Position numbers and translations under genes: made by a program. A stretch of 64,000 nucleotides of DNA from Streptomyces sp. CG 926. GTDB taxonomy: Bacteria; Actinomycetota; Actinomycetes; Streptomycetales; Streptomycetaceae. Shown here piece by piece: positions 50,910-60,296 of the stretch. The notes beneath the pieces were generated by a model. It ran no database searches and was not told the DNA's origin. It worked only from the letters and a program-made list of their open reading frames with translations. The stretch's first letter is position 1. Every line of letters starts with the position of its first letter. The stretch is from NCBI RefSeq assembly GCF_003148825.1, contig NZ_QGGZ01000002.1, forward strand, positions 1-64,000. Reading direction: 5' to 3'.

Positions 50910-51821
50910 ATGAGCGAGCAGACGATGTCGGCGGCCGTGGTGAGCGAGTTCGGCGGCCCGGAGCGGGTCGTGCTGGCCGAGGTCCCGGTGCCCCGCCCTG
51001 CGGCCGGTCAGCTTCGCGTCAAGGTCACCGCCGCCGGTCTCAACCCGGTGGACGGCGCCGTCCGTGCCGGGATCTTCGGTGGCGCCGGGCAGCGGCTCGG
51101 CCTCGGCTGGGACGTGTCCGGGGAGATCGACGAGATCGGCGCCGGCGTGACCGGTCGGCGCATCGGTGAGCGGGTCGTGGGCCTGCACCACGGGCCGGTG
51201 AAGCCGCTGGGCACCCACGCGCAGTACGTGGTGCTCGACGCCTTCGCCGTCGCGTCCGCCCCGACCACCGTGGACGCGGTGGCCGCGGCCGGACTCCCGC
51301 TCGCCGGCCTCACCGCCGCCCGCGCCGTGGACCTGCTGGGGCTCGCCCCCGGCTCCTCGGTGCTGATCACCGGAGCCGCGGGCGTCGTCGGCGGGCTGGC
51401 TGTCCAGCTCGCCGTGCGGGCCGGGCTGGTGGTGACGGCCCTGGCGGGCGCCGAGGACGAGGAGTTCGTACGGTCCCTGGGCGCGACCGGGTTCGTCCCG
51501 CGCGGCACGGCGCCGGCCGGACCCGTGGACGGGGCCCTGGACGCGGCGGTGCTGGGCGACGCCGCGCTGGGCGCCGTACGCGACGGCGGGGTCTACGTGG
51601 GCCTGATCCCGAACCACGCCCCGGCCGCGGAGCGCGGTGTCCGGGTCGTGGAACAGGAGGTCGCGGCGGACGGGGCGCACCTGGCCCGGCTGGTCGCGCT
51701 GGTGGACGAGGGCGCGCTGACGCTCCGGATCGCCGCCACGTTCCCGCTCGCGGAGGTCGCCGAGGCCCACGCGCACCTGGAGACGCCGGGGGTCCGCGGC
51801 CGCGTCATCCTGACGGTGTGA
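50910..51821 (+). CDS. NADP-dependent quinone-oxidoreductase-like protein (MDR superfamily)
   Basis: 303 residues, zinc-free medium-chain reductase. RVKVTAAGLNPVDGAVRAG (substrate side), GWDVSGEIDEIGAGV, and the nucleotide-binding SSVLITGAAGVVGGLAVQLAVRAG (AxxGxxG type). Catalytic zinc ligands are absent. The family reduces quinones or alpha,beta-unsaturated carbonyls with NADPH. Under control of the divergent HxlR protein, probably induced by electrophilic stress. ATG after GGGAGAGACGAAG. Ends 17 bases into the convergent acetyltransferase gene. Confidence 0.9.
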   Translation: MSEQTMSAAVVSEFGGPERVVLAEVPVPRPAAGQLRVKVTAAGLNPVDGAVRAGIFGGAGQRLGLGWDVSGEIDEIGAGVTGRRIGERVVGLHHGPVKPLGTHAQYVVLDAFAVASAPTTVDAVAAAGLPLAGLTAARAVDLLGLAPGSSVLITGAAGVVGGLAVQLAVRAGLVVTALAGAEDEEFVRSLGATGFVPRGTAPAGPVDGALDAAVLGDAALGAVRDGGVYVGLIPNHAPAAERGVRVVEQEVAADGAHLARLVALVDEGALTLRIAATFPLAEVAEAHAHLETPGVRGRVILTV

Positions 51822-52413
51822 GCCCGGCCCGCGGACGCTCCACCCGGTAGCGCCAGTCGCAGCTCGGGTGGGGCACGCCGGGCGGGTACTCGAAGTCGAC
51901 GTCGCCCAGGTACTCGAACCCGGCCCGCCGGCACACCGCGTTGGACGCCGGGTGGTCGGTGCCGGGGAAGGCGTGGACGCTGTCGCGGGAGCCGTGGGCA
52001 CGGACGTACGCCAGGAGCTCCGTGAGCGCCGCCACGGCCAGCCCGTGGCCCTGGAACTCGGGCAGGATGCCCCAGCCGGACTCGTAGACCGGCTCGCCCT
52101 GCCACTCCCGCTCCCAGAAGCCGACGCTACCGACGCTCTCGGCACGTCGGCCGTCGTCGGGGCGTCCGTCGGGGCGCCCGTCGGAGCTTCCGCCGTCCTC
52201 GGTGCCCTGTCCGGCGGGCGTCCACACCACGCGGAACATCCGGCCGGCGGCCGGCTCCCGCGCGCTCATCGCCTCGTAGCGCCGCTGTCGGTCCACGAGC
52301 TTCGCGGCGGGCTCGGGGCCGCCCAGGAACTGGGTCATGATCGGCTCGTTCTTGCGTTCCAGCAGCCAGAAGTCCCCGGCGGACCAGGGCTCCAGTCGTA
52401 CGTGCGTCTCCAT
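51805..52413 (-). CDS. GNAT family N-acetyltransferase
   Basis: 202 residues. RimJ/RimL-like GNAT fold: N-terminal strand VRLEPWSAGDFWLLERKNEP, motif A strand ESGWGILPEFQGHGLAVAALTELLAYVRA with the acetyl-CoA-binding (Q/R)xxGxG/A form QGHGLA, and FPGTDHPASNAVCRRAGFEYLG. A low-complexity Gly/Asp/Arg insertion (residues 72-92) sits in the middle. Substrate unknown. Confidence 0.87.
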   Translation of the reverse strand: METHVRLEPWSAGDFWLLERKNEPIMTQFLGGPEPAAKLVDRQRRYEAMSAREPAAGRMFRVVWTPAGQGTEDGGSSDGRPDGRPDDGRRAESVGSVGFWEREWQGEPVYESGWGILPEFQGHGLAVAALTELLAYVRAHGSRDSVHAFPGTDHPASNAVCRRAGFEYLGDVDFEYPPGVPHPSCDWRYRVERPRAGLTPSG

Positions 52414-52452
52414 CCGGCCACGTTACTGCGGCGGGGCCCGGCCCGGGGGGCG

Positions 52453-54330
52453 TCAGCCGCGCCGGAAGAACTCCACCTCCGCCAGCGCGAGATGACGCTC
52501 TGGTGCGGCCCCGGCGGGTGCGTCCAGGGTCAGTCGGATCGTGAGGGCGTCGCTGATGCCGGTGGGGAAGGTCTGGGGGCCGGGCTTGTCACTCAGGTCG
52601 AGCCTCTTGTGGACCTTCCGGCCGTCCCGCGTCGTCACCTCCATGTCGATGCGCAGCGCCCGCGCCTGCCGCGCGTACTCCTCGGGCGATGCCGACGCGC
52701 CGTTGGTGATGATCACGTCGACCAGGCGGAACGGCTCGGCGAAGGTGTACGTCGCCGATGCGCCGAGGCCGGGCGCGCCCCAGTAGCGGTTGTTGAGCCC
52801 GTCCGTGCTGTCGCCCACCGGATGCCCGGGCAGCTCGGCGCTCGCCTCGACCCGGGTGGCGGTCACCTCCTTGGCCTTGCCGAGCTTGTCGCGGGTGTCC
52901 TCGATCAGGTGGCGTCCGGCCGGCAGCAGCAGGAAACCGCCCGCGCACAGGGCCAGTACGACGGCCAGCACCACCAGGAAGCGCGTCGCGCGGCCCGAAC
53001 CCCCGCGCGTGCGGCGGCGCAGCGGCCATACCGTCCGCCACCAGGGCAGGGGGGCCGCCGTGGTGGCGGGCGTCAGGGGAGCGGCGCAGCGGCGGCAGAA
53101 CCGGCGGTCCGGCGGGTTGGGGGTGCCGCAGGCGGGGCACGGCACGCCGGACCCGGAGTCGCTCACCGCGGCGGTACGCACGACCGGGCGCGGCGCGACG
53201 GCCTTCGCGGGCCGGACGGGCTGCGGGGAGTCCGGTACCCGCGGCGCGACGGCCCGGGGGGCGGCGGCCGGCGGCGGGGCGGCGGGTGCCGGTACTCGCG
53301 GTGCGACGGCGCGGGGGGCGGCGGCTTCGGGGGCGCCGGGCGCGCCGCGGCCGGTCCGGTCCTGCCGGCCCGCGGGCGGTCGGGGCCCTGCCGGATCGGG
53401 CTCGGTCGGGGAGGGAGCTGCCGCCGAGGGCATGGCCGAGGTCGGTCCCGCGTCGGCGGGGGCAGGCCCGCGCCGCCGGTCCGACGCGGTCGGCGCGGAC
53501 CGGGCCGGTTCCCCGCCCGGGGGCGCGGATTCCCCTTCCGGGGGTGCGGATTCCCCCGGGGGTGCGGGCGGCGGGCCGGATCCGGCGTCGGCGGGGGTGG
53601 AAGGTGCGGAACGCCGGCGCTTCCAGGGCAGCCGCCGATCGGCGCCCGCGTCCTCGGGGTGGGGTCCGTGCCGGCGATCCGCGTCGGCCGTCGCGGGCGG
53701 GGCCGACCCCGCCGGGGAGCCCGCGGGTGCTGCCGAGCCGGTCGCCCCCTGCGGCGCTGCCGCCCCCGCCGCGGGGGGCGCCGTGCCGGGCGATGCGGAG
53801 GCAACGGACCCCACCCTGGGGGACGCGGAAGGAACCGGCTCCGCGCCGGGGAGCGCGGAAGGAACCGACTCCACCCTGGGGGATGCGGAGGGGACCGGCT
53901 CCACCCTGGGGGGTGCGGAGGGGACCGGCTCCGCGCCAGGGGATGCGGAGGGAACCGGCTCCACCCTGGGGGGTGCGGAGGGAACCGGCTCCGCTCCCAG
54001 GGGTGCGGGTGGGGCGGGCGCGGTCCCGGGGCGCGCGGAGGGGGGCGGTTCGGTCGCGGCGGTCGCGGTCGCCGGCTCCGGGGCGGCGGGAGCGGGCGGG
54101 GCGTCGTCGCCCCGGTCGGGGGCGTCGGTCGCCGAGCCCGCCGAGCCCGCCGAGCCCGCCGAGCCCGCCGAGCCCGCCGAGCCCGCCGAGCCCGCCGAGC
54201 CCGCCGAGCCCGCCGAGCTCCGTGCGGGCGTGGAGCCCGACCAGCCCAGGTAGGCGCCGCAGTTGCCGCAGAAGTCGTCCGTCTCGCCGTTGGACGCCCC
54301 GCACACGGGACACGCTCGCACCGCTGTCAC
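52453..54330 (-). CDS. Zinc-ribbon, single-TM protein with discoidin-like C-terminus (eCIS-associated)
   Basis: About 625 residues in four parts. (1) N-terminal zinc ribbon CPVCGASNGETDDFCGNCG. (2) A Ser-Ala-Gly tandem repeat (nine SAG units), then about 250 residues of degenerate PSAPPRVEPVPSASP repeats. (3) A second zinc ribbon CPACGTPNPPDRRFCRRC, R-rich stretch and one transmembrane helix FLVVLAVVLALCAGGFLLL. (4) An extracytoplasmic domain of about 150 residues with F5/8-type-C/discoidin-like features (EVTATRVEASAELPGHP, STDGLNNRYWGA, LALAEVEFFRRG). GTG 54330 overlaps the gpI stop (GTGA), so it is part of the eCIS operon; GTG 54321, nearer the RBS spacing rule, is an alternative. Possibly anchors or positions the particle at the membrane. 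Confidence 0.75.
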   Translation of the reverse strand: MTAVRACPVCGASNGETDDFCGNCGAYLGWSGSTPARSSAGSAGSAGSAGSAGSAGSAGSAGSAGSATDAPDRGDDAPPAPAAPEPATATAATEPPPSARPGTAPAPPAPLGAEPVPSAPPRVEPVPSASPGAEPVPSAPPRVEPVPSASPRVESVPSALPGAEPVPSASPRVGSVASASPGTAPPAAGAAAPQGATGSAAPAGSPAGSAPPATADADRRHGPHPEDAGADRRLPWKRRRSAPSTPADAGSGPPPAPPGESAPPEGESAPPGGEPARSAPTASDRRRGPAPADAGPTSAMPSAAAPSPTEPDPAGPRPPAGRQDRTGRGAPGAPEAAAPRAVAPRVPAPAAPPPAAAPRAVAPRVPDSPQPVRPAKAVAPRPVVRTAAVSDSGSGVPCPACGTPNPPDRRFCRRCAAPLTPATTAAPLPWWRTVWPLRRRTRGGSGRATRFLVVLAVVLALCAGGFLLLPAGRHLIEDTRDKLGKAKEVTATRVEASAELPGHPVGDSTDGLNNRYWGAPGLGASATYTFAEPFRLVDVIITNGASASPEEYARQARALRIDMEVTTRDGRKVHKRLDLSDKPGPQTFPTGISDALTIRLTLDAPAGAAPERHLALAEVEFFRRG

Positions 54331-54890
54331 TTCCTTTCGTCCGCGGGCGGTCCGGACAGGACCTCGACGCGGCAGACCGTGTGGACGGGGCACAAGGTGC
54401 GAACGAGCGCGTGGACCCGGTCCACGTCCACCGTCGTCTCGCGGCCCGGCCACACCCGGACCAGGACCTCGTCGGCCGGGGCGGCGGGCAGCTCGCCACC
54501 GGCCGTGCGGGACCAGGTGGCCCCGCCGTCCCCGATGACGTCGGCGGACAGGCCCAGTACCAGGCGCAGGGCCTCGGTCAGGCCGCGCCGGGTGCCGCGC
54601 AGGCGGTGCAGTTCCACCGCCCGCGCCACCGCCTCGCGCCGCAGCGCGACGGGCCACCGGGGGTCGTCGACGCCGCCCACCCAGGAGGCCAGCCAGGACA
54701 GGAAGTCGGCCGGGGCCAGCCGGGGGTCGAAGTAGGAGGGCAGGTTGTCGAGGGTGGTGAACACCGGGGCGAGGACGGTGTCCAGCCCCGCCGTGAACCG
54801 CTGCGCGAAGTCGTCCTCGGCGTACAGGGCGGGCAGTTGTCCACCGATCGGGTGCCGGCTGGGCAGACCGGGGACGGCGGCCCGGTTCAT
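54327..54890 (-). CDS. eCIS/phage tail protein I-like baseplate protein (Afp12/gpI)
   Basis: 187 residues. LPALYAEDDFAQRFTAGLDTVLAPVFTTLDNLPSYFDPRLAPADFLSWLASWVG followed by VALRREAVARAVELHRLRGTRRGLTEALRLVLG matches the phage tail protein I/Afp12-like family that joins wedge proteins of the baseplate. Overlaps gpJ by four bases (ATGA) and the zinc-ribbon gene by four bases. Cytosolic assembly, part of the contractile particle. Confidence 0.87.
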   Translation of the reverse strand: MNRAAVPGLPSRHPIGGQLPALYAEDDFAQRFTAGLDTVLAPVFTTLDNLPSYFDPRLAPADFLSWLASWVGGVDDPRWPVALRREAVARAVELHRLRGTRRGLTEALRLVLGLSADVIGDGGATWSRTAGGELPAAPADEVLVRVWPGRETTVDVDRVHALVRTLCPVHTVCRVEVLSGPPADERK

Positions 54891-56857
54891 CCGTGCACCG
54901 CCTTCTCCGGTTCCGTCACGACCACCTGGTGCTGGTAGGAGAAGACCAGCGCGCCCGCTCCTATGTCGATCCGGTCGACGGGGGCGCCGCGCCGTCCGGT
55001 GATCGGGTCGGCGGCGAACAGACGGATCTCCTCCACCAGGACGTCCCCGACGGCGCGTTGCAGTACGCCGAACACCTCGCCGTACTGGACGGGCCGCCCG
55101 AAGGGCCAGCCGGTGCCGTCGGGCCCGCCGCGCAGGGGGTTGAGGTGGCGGAACAGCGCGGCGAGTGCCGCCTCGCGCACCCGGTCGGCGTCCGCGGCGG
55201 GCGCCGACAGCCGGGCGACGACGGTGACGCCCTGGTAGACGGGTGGTTCCACGACGAGGCGCGTGCCGATCAGACGGCGTTCGTCGAGGGTGCCGGTGAT
55301 CGAGGCGAGCACCTGGTCGGAGGGGATCAGCTGCTCGAATCGGAGCCGGTCGTCGTGCTCGTCGGCCACCGCGTCCGGCACCACCAGGACCCGTACCGCG
55401 CCGGCGCCGCCGGTACCGTCCGTGGCGGGCAGGCAGCGGACCCGGCGCACCGAGGGAGCCGCCCGGCGGGCGATGATCTCGTAGTCCTCGGCGGTCACCG
55501 CGCGTTCCTGCATGCGCAGCGTCTGCGGCGCGCGCAGCTTGGCGTTCTCGATCGTCTCCCCGGCGACGCCGCCGCGTGCCGCCTCCCGGTTGATGACCCG
55601 GGCGACGTAGGGGACGGAGCTGCGCAGGACGGAGATCGCGCCGCGCGAGACGTTGCCCGCCGGGCCGCCGCCGGTGCGGTAGCGGGCGACGCGGATCCGG
55701 GAGCCCTTGGGCGGCACCGCGCCGCAGGGCCGCAGGGTGCCGTCGGCCTCGCGGAGCACCGGCGGGAACGTGAACTCGCCGGTGGTGGCGTTCACGCGGA
55801 CGTGCCGGTCGTCGGGACCGGAGCGGCCGAAGTGCTCCACCACCTCCCAGCGCTGCCATCCCTCGGGGGAGGACACCTCCACGACCGGGGGTTCCCCGTC
55901 GAGCAGTACGGGCGGGCGGTCGAGCCGGAAGGCCTGGCCGGCCACTCCCTCGGACTGTCCGAGCGGTACGTCGCCCACCCGCTCGGCGTGCTCCACGGCC
56001 ATGGTGCCGCCGACGGTGAAGACGGCGGCCTCGCGCACGGTCGGGGACTCCGAGTAGAACGGCTGGCCGGGCTCCGGGGCGGTGACCCGGCAGCGCAGCC
56101 AGCCGGCGCGGGTGCCGCTGAGCAGCGACGCGGTGTGCCCGGCCGGTACGTACACGATGATCTCGCCGGGCCGGTTGAGGCCGCCGGTGCTGTCGGAGTC
56201 CGTCTCGCACAGCTGCCACCGGCCGCCGTCCCACGCCTCCCACACCAGCGGGGGTTGGCGCGGATCGACGCCGACGCCCTCGACGCGGCTGTCGAGACGG
56301 ACCGCGACCACGCAGCGCGGTACCGCCGTCGGCAGGCCGAACAGCAGCGCGTCGCCGGGCTCGGGCGTCGCCTGGAAGCACGGTATGTCGCGGCCTTCGG
56401 CGAGCGCGCCGGTCCGGTCGGTCATGTCACCGGTACGGGGCGCGGTGACCAGGCGCGTCAACTCGCTCGGCACGATGCGCAGATCGCCGGTGGTCGCGAA
56501 CACCACGGCTTCCTCCGTCTCGCCCGAGGCGGTCGTGACCTCGGTGCCCGCGGGCAGCGTCACCGTGTCCGGCTGAGGGGCCGACAGCCAGAAGTCGACA
56601 TCGGCGCCGGCGGCCGACGGCGGGTACAGCTGGATGTCCAACAGGTCGAGGAACGCCAGGTAGTTCTTCTCCGGGACCCGGTTCAGCCGGTACAGCAGCT
56701 GGTCCACGAGGTAGGCGAACGTCTCGATCAGGGTGACGCCCGGGTCGGAGACGTTGTGGTCGGTCCACTCCGGCGCGCGCTGCTGCACGTACCGCTTCGC
56801 CTCGTCGACGAGTTGCTGGAACCGTCGGTCGTCCAGGTTGGGGGAGGGCAGGGCCAT
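54887..56857 (-). CDS. eCIS baseplate assembly protein J (gpJ/Afp11-like)
   Basis: 656 residues. PSPNLDDRRFQQLVDEAKRYVQQRAPEWTDHNVSDPGVTLIETFAYLVDQLLYRLNRVPEKNYLAFLDLL is the classical N-terminal signature of Streptomyces/Photorhabdus baseplate J proteins, followed by a large beta-rich insert and a C-terminal gpJ core (AVTAEDYEIIARRAAPSVRRVRC). It forms the wedge around the central hub. Overlaps gp25 by one base (TGATG). Confidence 0.93.
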   Translation of the reverse strand: MALPSPNLDDRRFQQLVDEAKRYVQQRAPEWTDHNVSDPGVTLIETFAYLVDQLLYRLNRVPEKNYLAFLDLLDIQLYPPSAAGADVDFWLSAPQPDTVTLPAGTEVTTASGETEEAVVFATTGDLRIVPSELTRLVTAPRTGDMTDRTGALAEGRDIPCFQATPEPGDALLFGLPTAVPRCVVAVRLDSRVEGVGVDPRQPPLVWEAWDGGRWQLCETDSDSTGGLNRPGEIIVYVPAGHTASLLSGTRAGWLRCRVTAPEPGQPFYSESPTVREAAVFTVGGTMAVEHAERVGDVPLGQSEGVAGQAFRLDRPPVLLDGEPPVVEVSSPEGWQRWEVVEHFGRSGPDDRHVRVNATTGEFTFPPVLREADGTLRPCGAVPPKGSRIRVARYRTGGGPAGNVSRGAISVLRSSVPYVARVINREAARGGVAGETIENAKLRAPQTLRMQERAVTAEDYEIIARRAAPSVRRVRCLPATDGTGGAGAVRVLVVPDAVADEHDDRLRFEQLIPSDQVLASITGTLDERRLIGTRLVVEPPVYQGVTVVARLSAPAADADRVREAALAALFRHLNPLRGGPDGTGWPFGRPVQYGEVFGVLQRAVGDVLVEEIRLFAADPITGRRGAPVDRIDIGAGALVFSYQHQVVVTEPEKAVHG

Positions 56858-57279
56858 CAGTCCGCGACCATTTCCTCGGCCCCCTCCTCGGAGGGGATCG
56901 TGTAGAAGGGGAAGACCAGGTTGCGCCGGTCGTTGGTGGTGCGCACCGTGTAGTGCACGTCGATGTAGAGGGTGCCCGCCTCCACGGAGTCGAAGGCCAC
57001 GACGACCTCGTCCACCGTGATCCGGGGCTCCCAGCGCTCCAGGGCCTCGCGGACCTGCTGGGCGACCCGCCCGGCGGTGTCGCCGTCGCCGGGGGCGAAG
57101 ACGTACTCGTGGATGCCGCAGCCGAAGTCGGGCCGCATGGGCCGTTCTCCCGGGGCGGTGCCCAGGACCAGCCGGATGGCTTCCTCCAGTTCCCGTTCCC
57201 GCTCGACCATGGCGATTCCGCCGGTCGGTCCGACCCGCAGGGGGAACGCCCAGCCGCGCCCGATGAACCGTCCGCTCAT
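56857..57279 (-). CDS. eCIS gp25/gpW-like baseplate wedge protein
   Basis: 140 residues with GRGWAFPLRVGPTGGIAMVERERELEEAIRLVLGTAPGERPMRPDFGCGIHEYVF, the T4 gp25/lysozyme-like wedge signature with the conserved E-x-x-I-x-x-xL..T..GER.M.P.FG pattern. It nucleates sheath assembly. Starts overlap of one base with PAAR and gpJ genes. Confidence 0.93.
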   Translation of the reverse strand: MSGRFIGRGWAFPLRVGPTGGIAMVERERELEEAIRLVLGTAPGERPMRPDFGCGIHEYVFAPGDGDTAGRVAQQVREALERWEPRITVDEVVVAFDSVEAGTLYIDVHYTVRTTNDRRNLVFPFYTIPSEEGAEEMVAD

Positions 57280-57596
57280 CACACACCGCCGATCAGGACG
57301 TTCATCGCGCCGGTCAGGACCGTCGCTCCGCACGCGGTTCGGTCGCGTGCCCGTGCGGCGGGCAGTCCGCCGATGAGCACCGCGCCCGAGGCGAGGGCGG
57401 CCGGGTTGGGCATGAGCACGTTGGCCGGTCCCGTCGCCGCGTGCGGCGGGACCGGGCAGACGTGCAGGCTTCCCACGACGGCGGCGGGCCGGCCGCCGAT
57501 CAGCACCGTCGCGACCGCCGCGGCGGCGCCGGGCGGCGGCGTGGCGATCCGGCCACCGTGGTCGGTGGGGTCGCCCGTGCGGGCTGCGGCTGGCAT
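57279..57596 (-). CDS. eCIS PAAR-domain spike tip protein
   Basis: 105 residues. Single PAAR-like domain with paired metal-binding His/Cys positions (DHGG, HVCPVPPH) and repeated beta turns (VLIGGRPAAVVGS, VLIGGLPAARARD). It caps the VgrG spike with a zinc/iron point. Separated from vgrG by only 48 bases. Confidence 0.9.
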   Translation of the reverse strand: MPAAARTGDPTDHGGRIATPPPGAAAAVATVLIGGRPAAVVGSLHVCPVPPHAATGPANVLMPNPAALASGAVLIGGLPAARARDRTACGATVLTGAMNVLIGGV

Positions 57597-57644
57597 CGGT
57601 GCTCCTCGGGGAGGTGGTCGTGGTCCAAGCGGGTCGGTCGGGGC

Positions 57645-59462
57645 TCAGTTGATGCGGATGAGCCGGGCCTTGAGGGTGGCGAGCAGGCCGCCGTTGACGG
57701 TGACGTCCGCCGTTCCGGACACCTTCACCGTGCGGCCGGCGATGCTCACCCCGGCGGTGCCGTCGATGTCGACCTGGCGGCCGGACACCTTCACGGTGCC
57801 CTGCCGGGCGTCCAGCGTGATGCCGTTCTTGTCCAGCAGGACCGAGGTCAGCGGGCGGCCCCGCCCGGCGTACACGGTGAGTGCGATGCGGTCGCGGCGG
57901 TCGTCCATGCGTACTTCCAGCCGCTCGTCGCCGGTCACCAGCCGCAGCCCGGAGGGTCCCGGCGCCGGCGCGTCCAGCAGTTCCACACGGTGGCCCGAAC
58001 GCGACACCACCGAGCGGCGGTTGACCTTTCCGCTGGTCTTGTCGATCAGTGGCACGTCGTGCGGGGAGGGCTGGTCCACGCCGTTGTAGAGCCCGCCGAT
58101 GACGTACGGGCTGTCGAGCAGTCCCTGCTCGAACCCGACGAGCACCTCGTCGTTGACCTCGGGGCTCACCACACCGCCGCCGCCCTTGCCGCCCCACTGG
58201 ACGGTGCGCACCCAGTCGCTGACGTAGGTGTCGTCCAACCAGGGGAACTTCAGGCGGACCGCACCGCGTTGGGAGCCGTTCGGCTCGCGTACGTCCGTCA
58301 CCACGCCGATCGCGAGTCCCGGGATGCGCGGGCCGCGTCCCGGCGCGTTGGCGCCGGTCACCAGGCCGGCCAGGGAACGGTCCGGGCTGGAGCTGACCCA
58401 CACGGTGGTGCGGTAGCCGCCGTGCGGCTCCAGGACGTGCTGCACCGCCGTCGCCGTGTACCGGCCGGAGAAGGCCTGCCCCACGTTGCCGAGCGCGACG
58501 GCCTTGCCCGCCCGCAGCAACGGGTTGCCCTCGGCCACCGCCTCCAACTCGCCGAAAGCGGAGCTGGTCCGGTCCGCCGCCGCCTTCGCGACCGCCGTGG
58601 TCTCGGCCTGCGTACGGTACGGAGTGTCGGTGACGGCCGTCGTCGACCTGCCGAAGCGCGCGGCGACCTGGGGGCCGAGGCCCGGTACCACCGTGTCGCT
58701 CACCACCGACGGCTGCTCGGCGACCAAGGGCCGCTTGGTGGTCACGTCCCAGCCGCGGACCTGCACGGTCGAGGAGCCGTCGGCGGCCGACAGCGCGGCG
58801 CGCAGGGCCAGCAGGTTCCTCCCGTACTCCAGGACCATCGGATCGCGTACGGCCGACGTCGACGGGGAGGGTGCCCCGGACGCCTTCACGGGACGGGTGA
58901 ACTGGAGCAGTCCCTTGTCGTCGACGCGCACCTGCGCGCCGCTCTCGCCCGCGAGGTACTGCAGGAAGTCCCAGTCGGAGACGTTCGCCTGGGACAGCTG
59001 CTTGTACGTCACCGGCGCCGCCTCCACCTTCCCGACGGCGAGGCCCGCTCCGGCGGCCACCTTGCGGACGATGGCGGCGGCCGTCATGTTCCGGTACGCC
59101 ACGACCTTGCGGCCGCGCTGGAGGCGGTGCGCCTTGGAGTAGGCGCGGACGACGGTGAACGATCCGGTGCGGTCCCGGTCGATCTCCAGGGCCGTGACCT
59201 CACCGTTGAACAGCCGCTCCCGTGCCTGCCCCTTCACGGTGGCCACCGACACCCTCAGCGGGCTGCCGATGGTGATGCCGGTGGCGCGCAGGAACTCGTG
59301 GTCGGGGTCGCGGTAGGTGAGCACGGCCGTGTCCGGCAGGCCCACGTTCTCGTCCACCACGCAGCTGACCAGTTGCGCCGCCCAGATCTGCGGCAGTTCG
59401 CCCGGGGCTTCCACGATCGGGTCGGCCGCGAACGACCGGCCCCCGGGCTCGGACCCGCTCAC
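57645..59462 (-). CDS. eCIS VgrG-like spike protein
   Basis: 605 residues. N-terminal phage late-control D-type fold (AVLTYRDPDHEFLRATGITIGSPLRVSV..ALEIDRDRTGSFTVVRAYSKAHRLQRG..YKQLSQANVSDWDFLQYLAGES), then a gp5-type OB domain (IGVVTDVREPNGSQRGAVRLKFPWLD..VSPEVNDEVLVGFEQGLLDSPYVIGGLYNG), and a beta-helix-like tail (RMDDRRDRIALTV..NGITLD..VKVSG). Trimeric puncturing spike. GTGA overlap with the LysM gene. Confidence 0.95.
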   Translation of the reverse strand: MSGSEPGGRSFAADPIVEAPGELPQIWAAQLVSCVVDENVGLPDTAVLTYRDPDHEFLRATGITIGSPLRVSVATVKGQARERLFNGEVTALEIDRDRTGSFTVVRAYSKAHRLQRGRKVVAYRNMTAAAIVRKVAAGAGLAVGKVEAAPVTYKQLSQANVSDWDFLQYLAGESGAQVRVDDKGLLQFTRPVKASGAPSPSTSAVRDPMVLEYGRNLLALRAALSAADGSSTVQVRGWDVTTKRPLVAEQPSVVSDTVVPGLGPQVAARFGRSTTAVTDTPYRTQAETTAVAKAAADRTSSAFGELEAVAEGNPLLRAGKAVALGNVGQAFSGRYTATAVQHVLEPHGGYRTTVWVSSSPDRSLAGLVTGANAPGRGPRIPGLAIGVVTDVREPNGSQRGAVRLKFPWLDDTYVSDWVRTVQWGGKGGGGVVSPEVNDEVLVGFEQGLLDSPYVIGGLYNGVDQPSPHDVPLIDKTSGKVNRRSVVSRSGHRVELLDAPAPGPSGLRLVTGDERLEVRMDDRRDRIALTVYAGRGRPLTSVLLDKNGITLDARQGTVKVSGRQVDIDGTAGVSIAGRTVKVSGTADVTVNGGLLATLKARLIRIN

Positions 59463-60184
59463 CGCTGCTCCTCCTCGCCGTGCTGGTCCCGCGTACCGGG
59501 AACCACGATCTCGCTGCCGGGCACGAGCGCCATCGGGTCGTCGATGCCGTTGGCCTCCGCGATGCCCCGCCAGGCCGTCGCGTCGCCGTACTCGCGCCAG
59601 GCGAGCATGGCCAGGCTGTCGCCCGCCACGACGGTGTGCGTGCTGCGGGCGGTGCGGGAGCCGGAGGTCGGGTTCTGGCCGGGCGGGTCGACGCTGGCCT
59701 CCTCGATGGACAGCGAGCAGGTCGCCCGTAGCGGCTTCCCGTCCACGTCGAAGAGCGTGTACGACACCGACAGGTTCGACAGGACCCCGTCGAAGGACGT
59801 CGTCCGCGCGCTGCCCCACTCGAACCGCACCCAGGGGCTCGCCGGCTTCTTGCGGCCGAGGCTGGCCGGGGTCGGCACGCACGCCTTCATCAGCTTCTCC
59901 ACGGCCTGCTCCACCGAGTTGTCGTGGGTGGCGGTCGCGTCCAGGAACACCTCCAGGCTCAGCGTCCGTGGACCGCTGCCGACGAATTCGGGCAGCGCCG
60001 ACTGCCCGGCCATCCGGGACGGGGAGCGCCGCCACTCGGTGGTCTTGCCCAACTGCAGGGTCGACGGGTTGAACTGGAGGTCGAGCTTCGCGAGCACCCC
60101 ACCCGGCTTGGCGCCGATGGAGGCCGGGGGCTCCTTGAGGGTGAGCTGGGCCCGGGCGCGGCTGGCTCGTGCCGATGAGGCCAT
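59459..60184 (-). CDS. eCIS tube-baseplate adaptor with LysM (Afp7-like)
   Basis: 241 residues: a beta-rich N-terminal two-thirds (GGVLAKLDLQFNPSTLQLGKTTEW, VGSGPRTLSLEVFLDA, KPLRATCSLSIEEASV) and a LysM domain at the end (HTVVAGDSLAMLAWREYGDATAWRGIAEANGIDDP). In contractile systems this protein links the inner tube to the spike; LysM may help fix the baseplate to peptidoglycan. Starts ATG with GGGA nearby. Confidence 0.92.
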   Translation of the reverse strand: MASSARASRARAQLTLKEPPASIGAKPGGVLAKLDLQFNPSTLQLGKTTEWRRSPSRMAGQSALPEFVGSGPRTLSLEVFLDATATHDNSVEQAVEKLMKACVPTPASLGRKKPASPWVRFEWGSARTTSFDGVLSNLSVSYTLFDVDGKPLRATCSLSIEEASVDPPGQNPTSGSRTARSTHTVVAGDSLAMLAWREYGDATAWRGIAEANGIDDPMALVPGSEIVVPGTRDQHGEEEQR

Positions 60185-60296
60185 GGCGTGGTTCCCTTCG
60201 GGAGCGGGAGCGGGGGTGGGGTGCGGTGGCGTAGGGGGCGGTGGATCCGGATCCGGATGCGTGGGCGGAGGCGGACGCGGGCCGGGCGTCGGGCGG

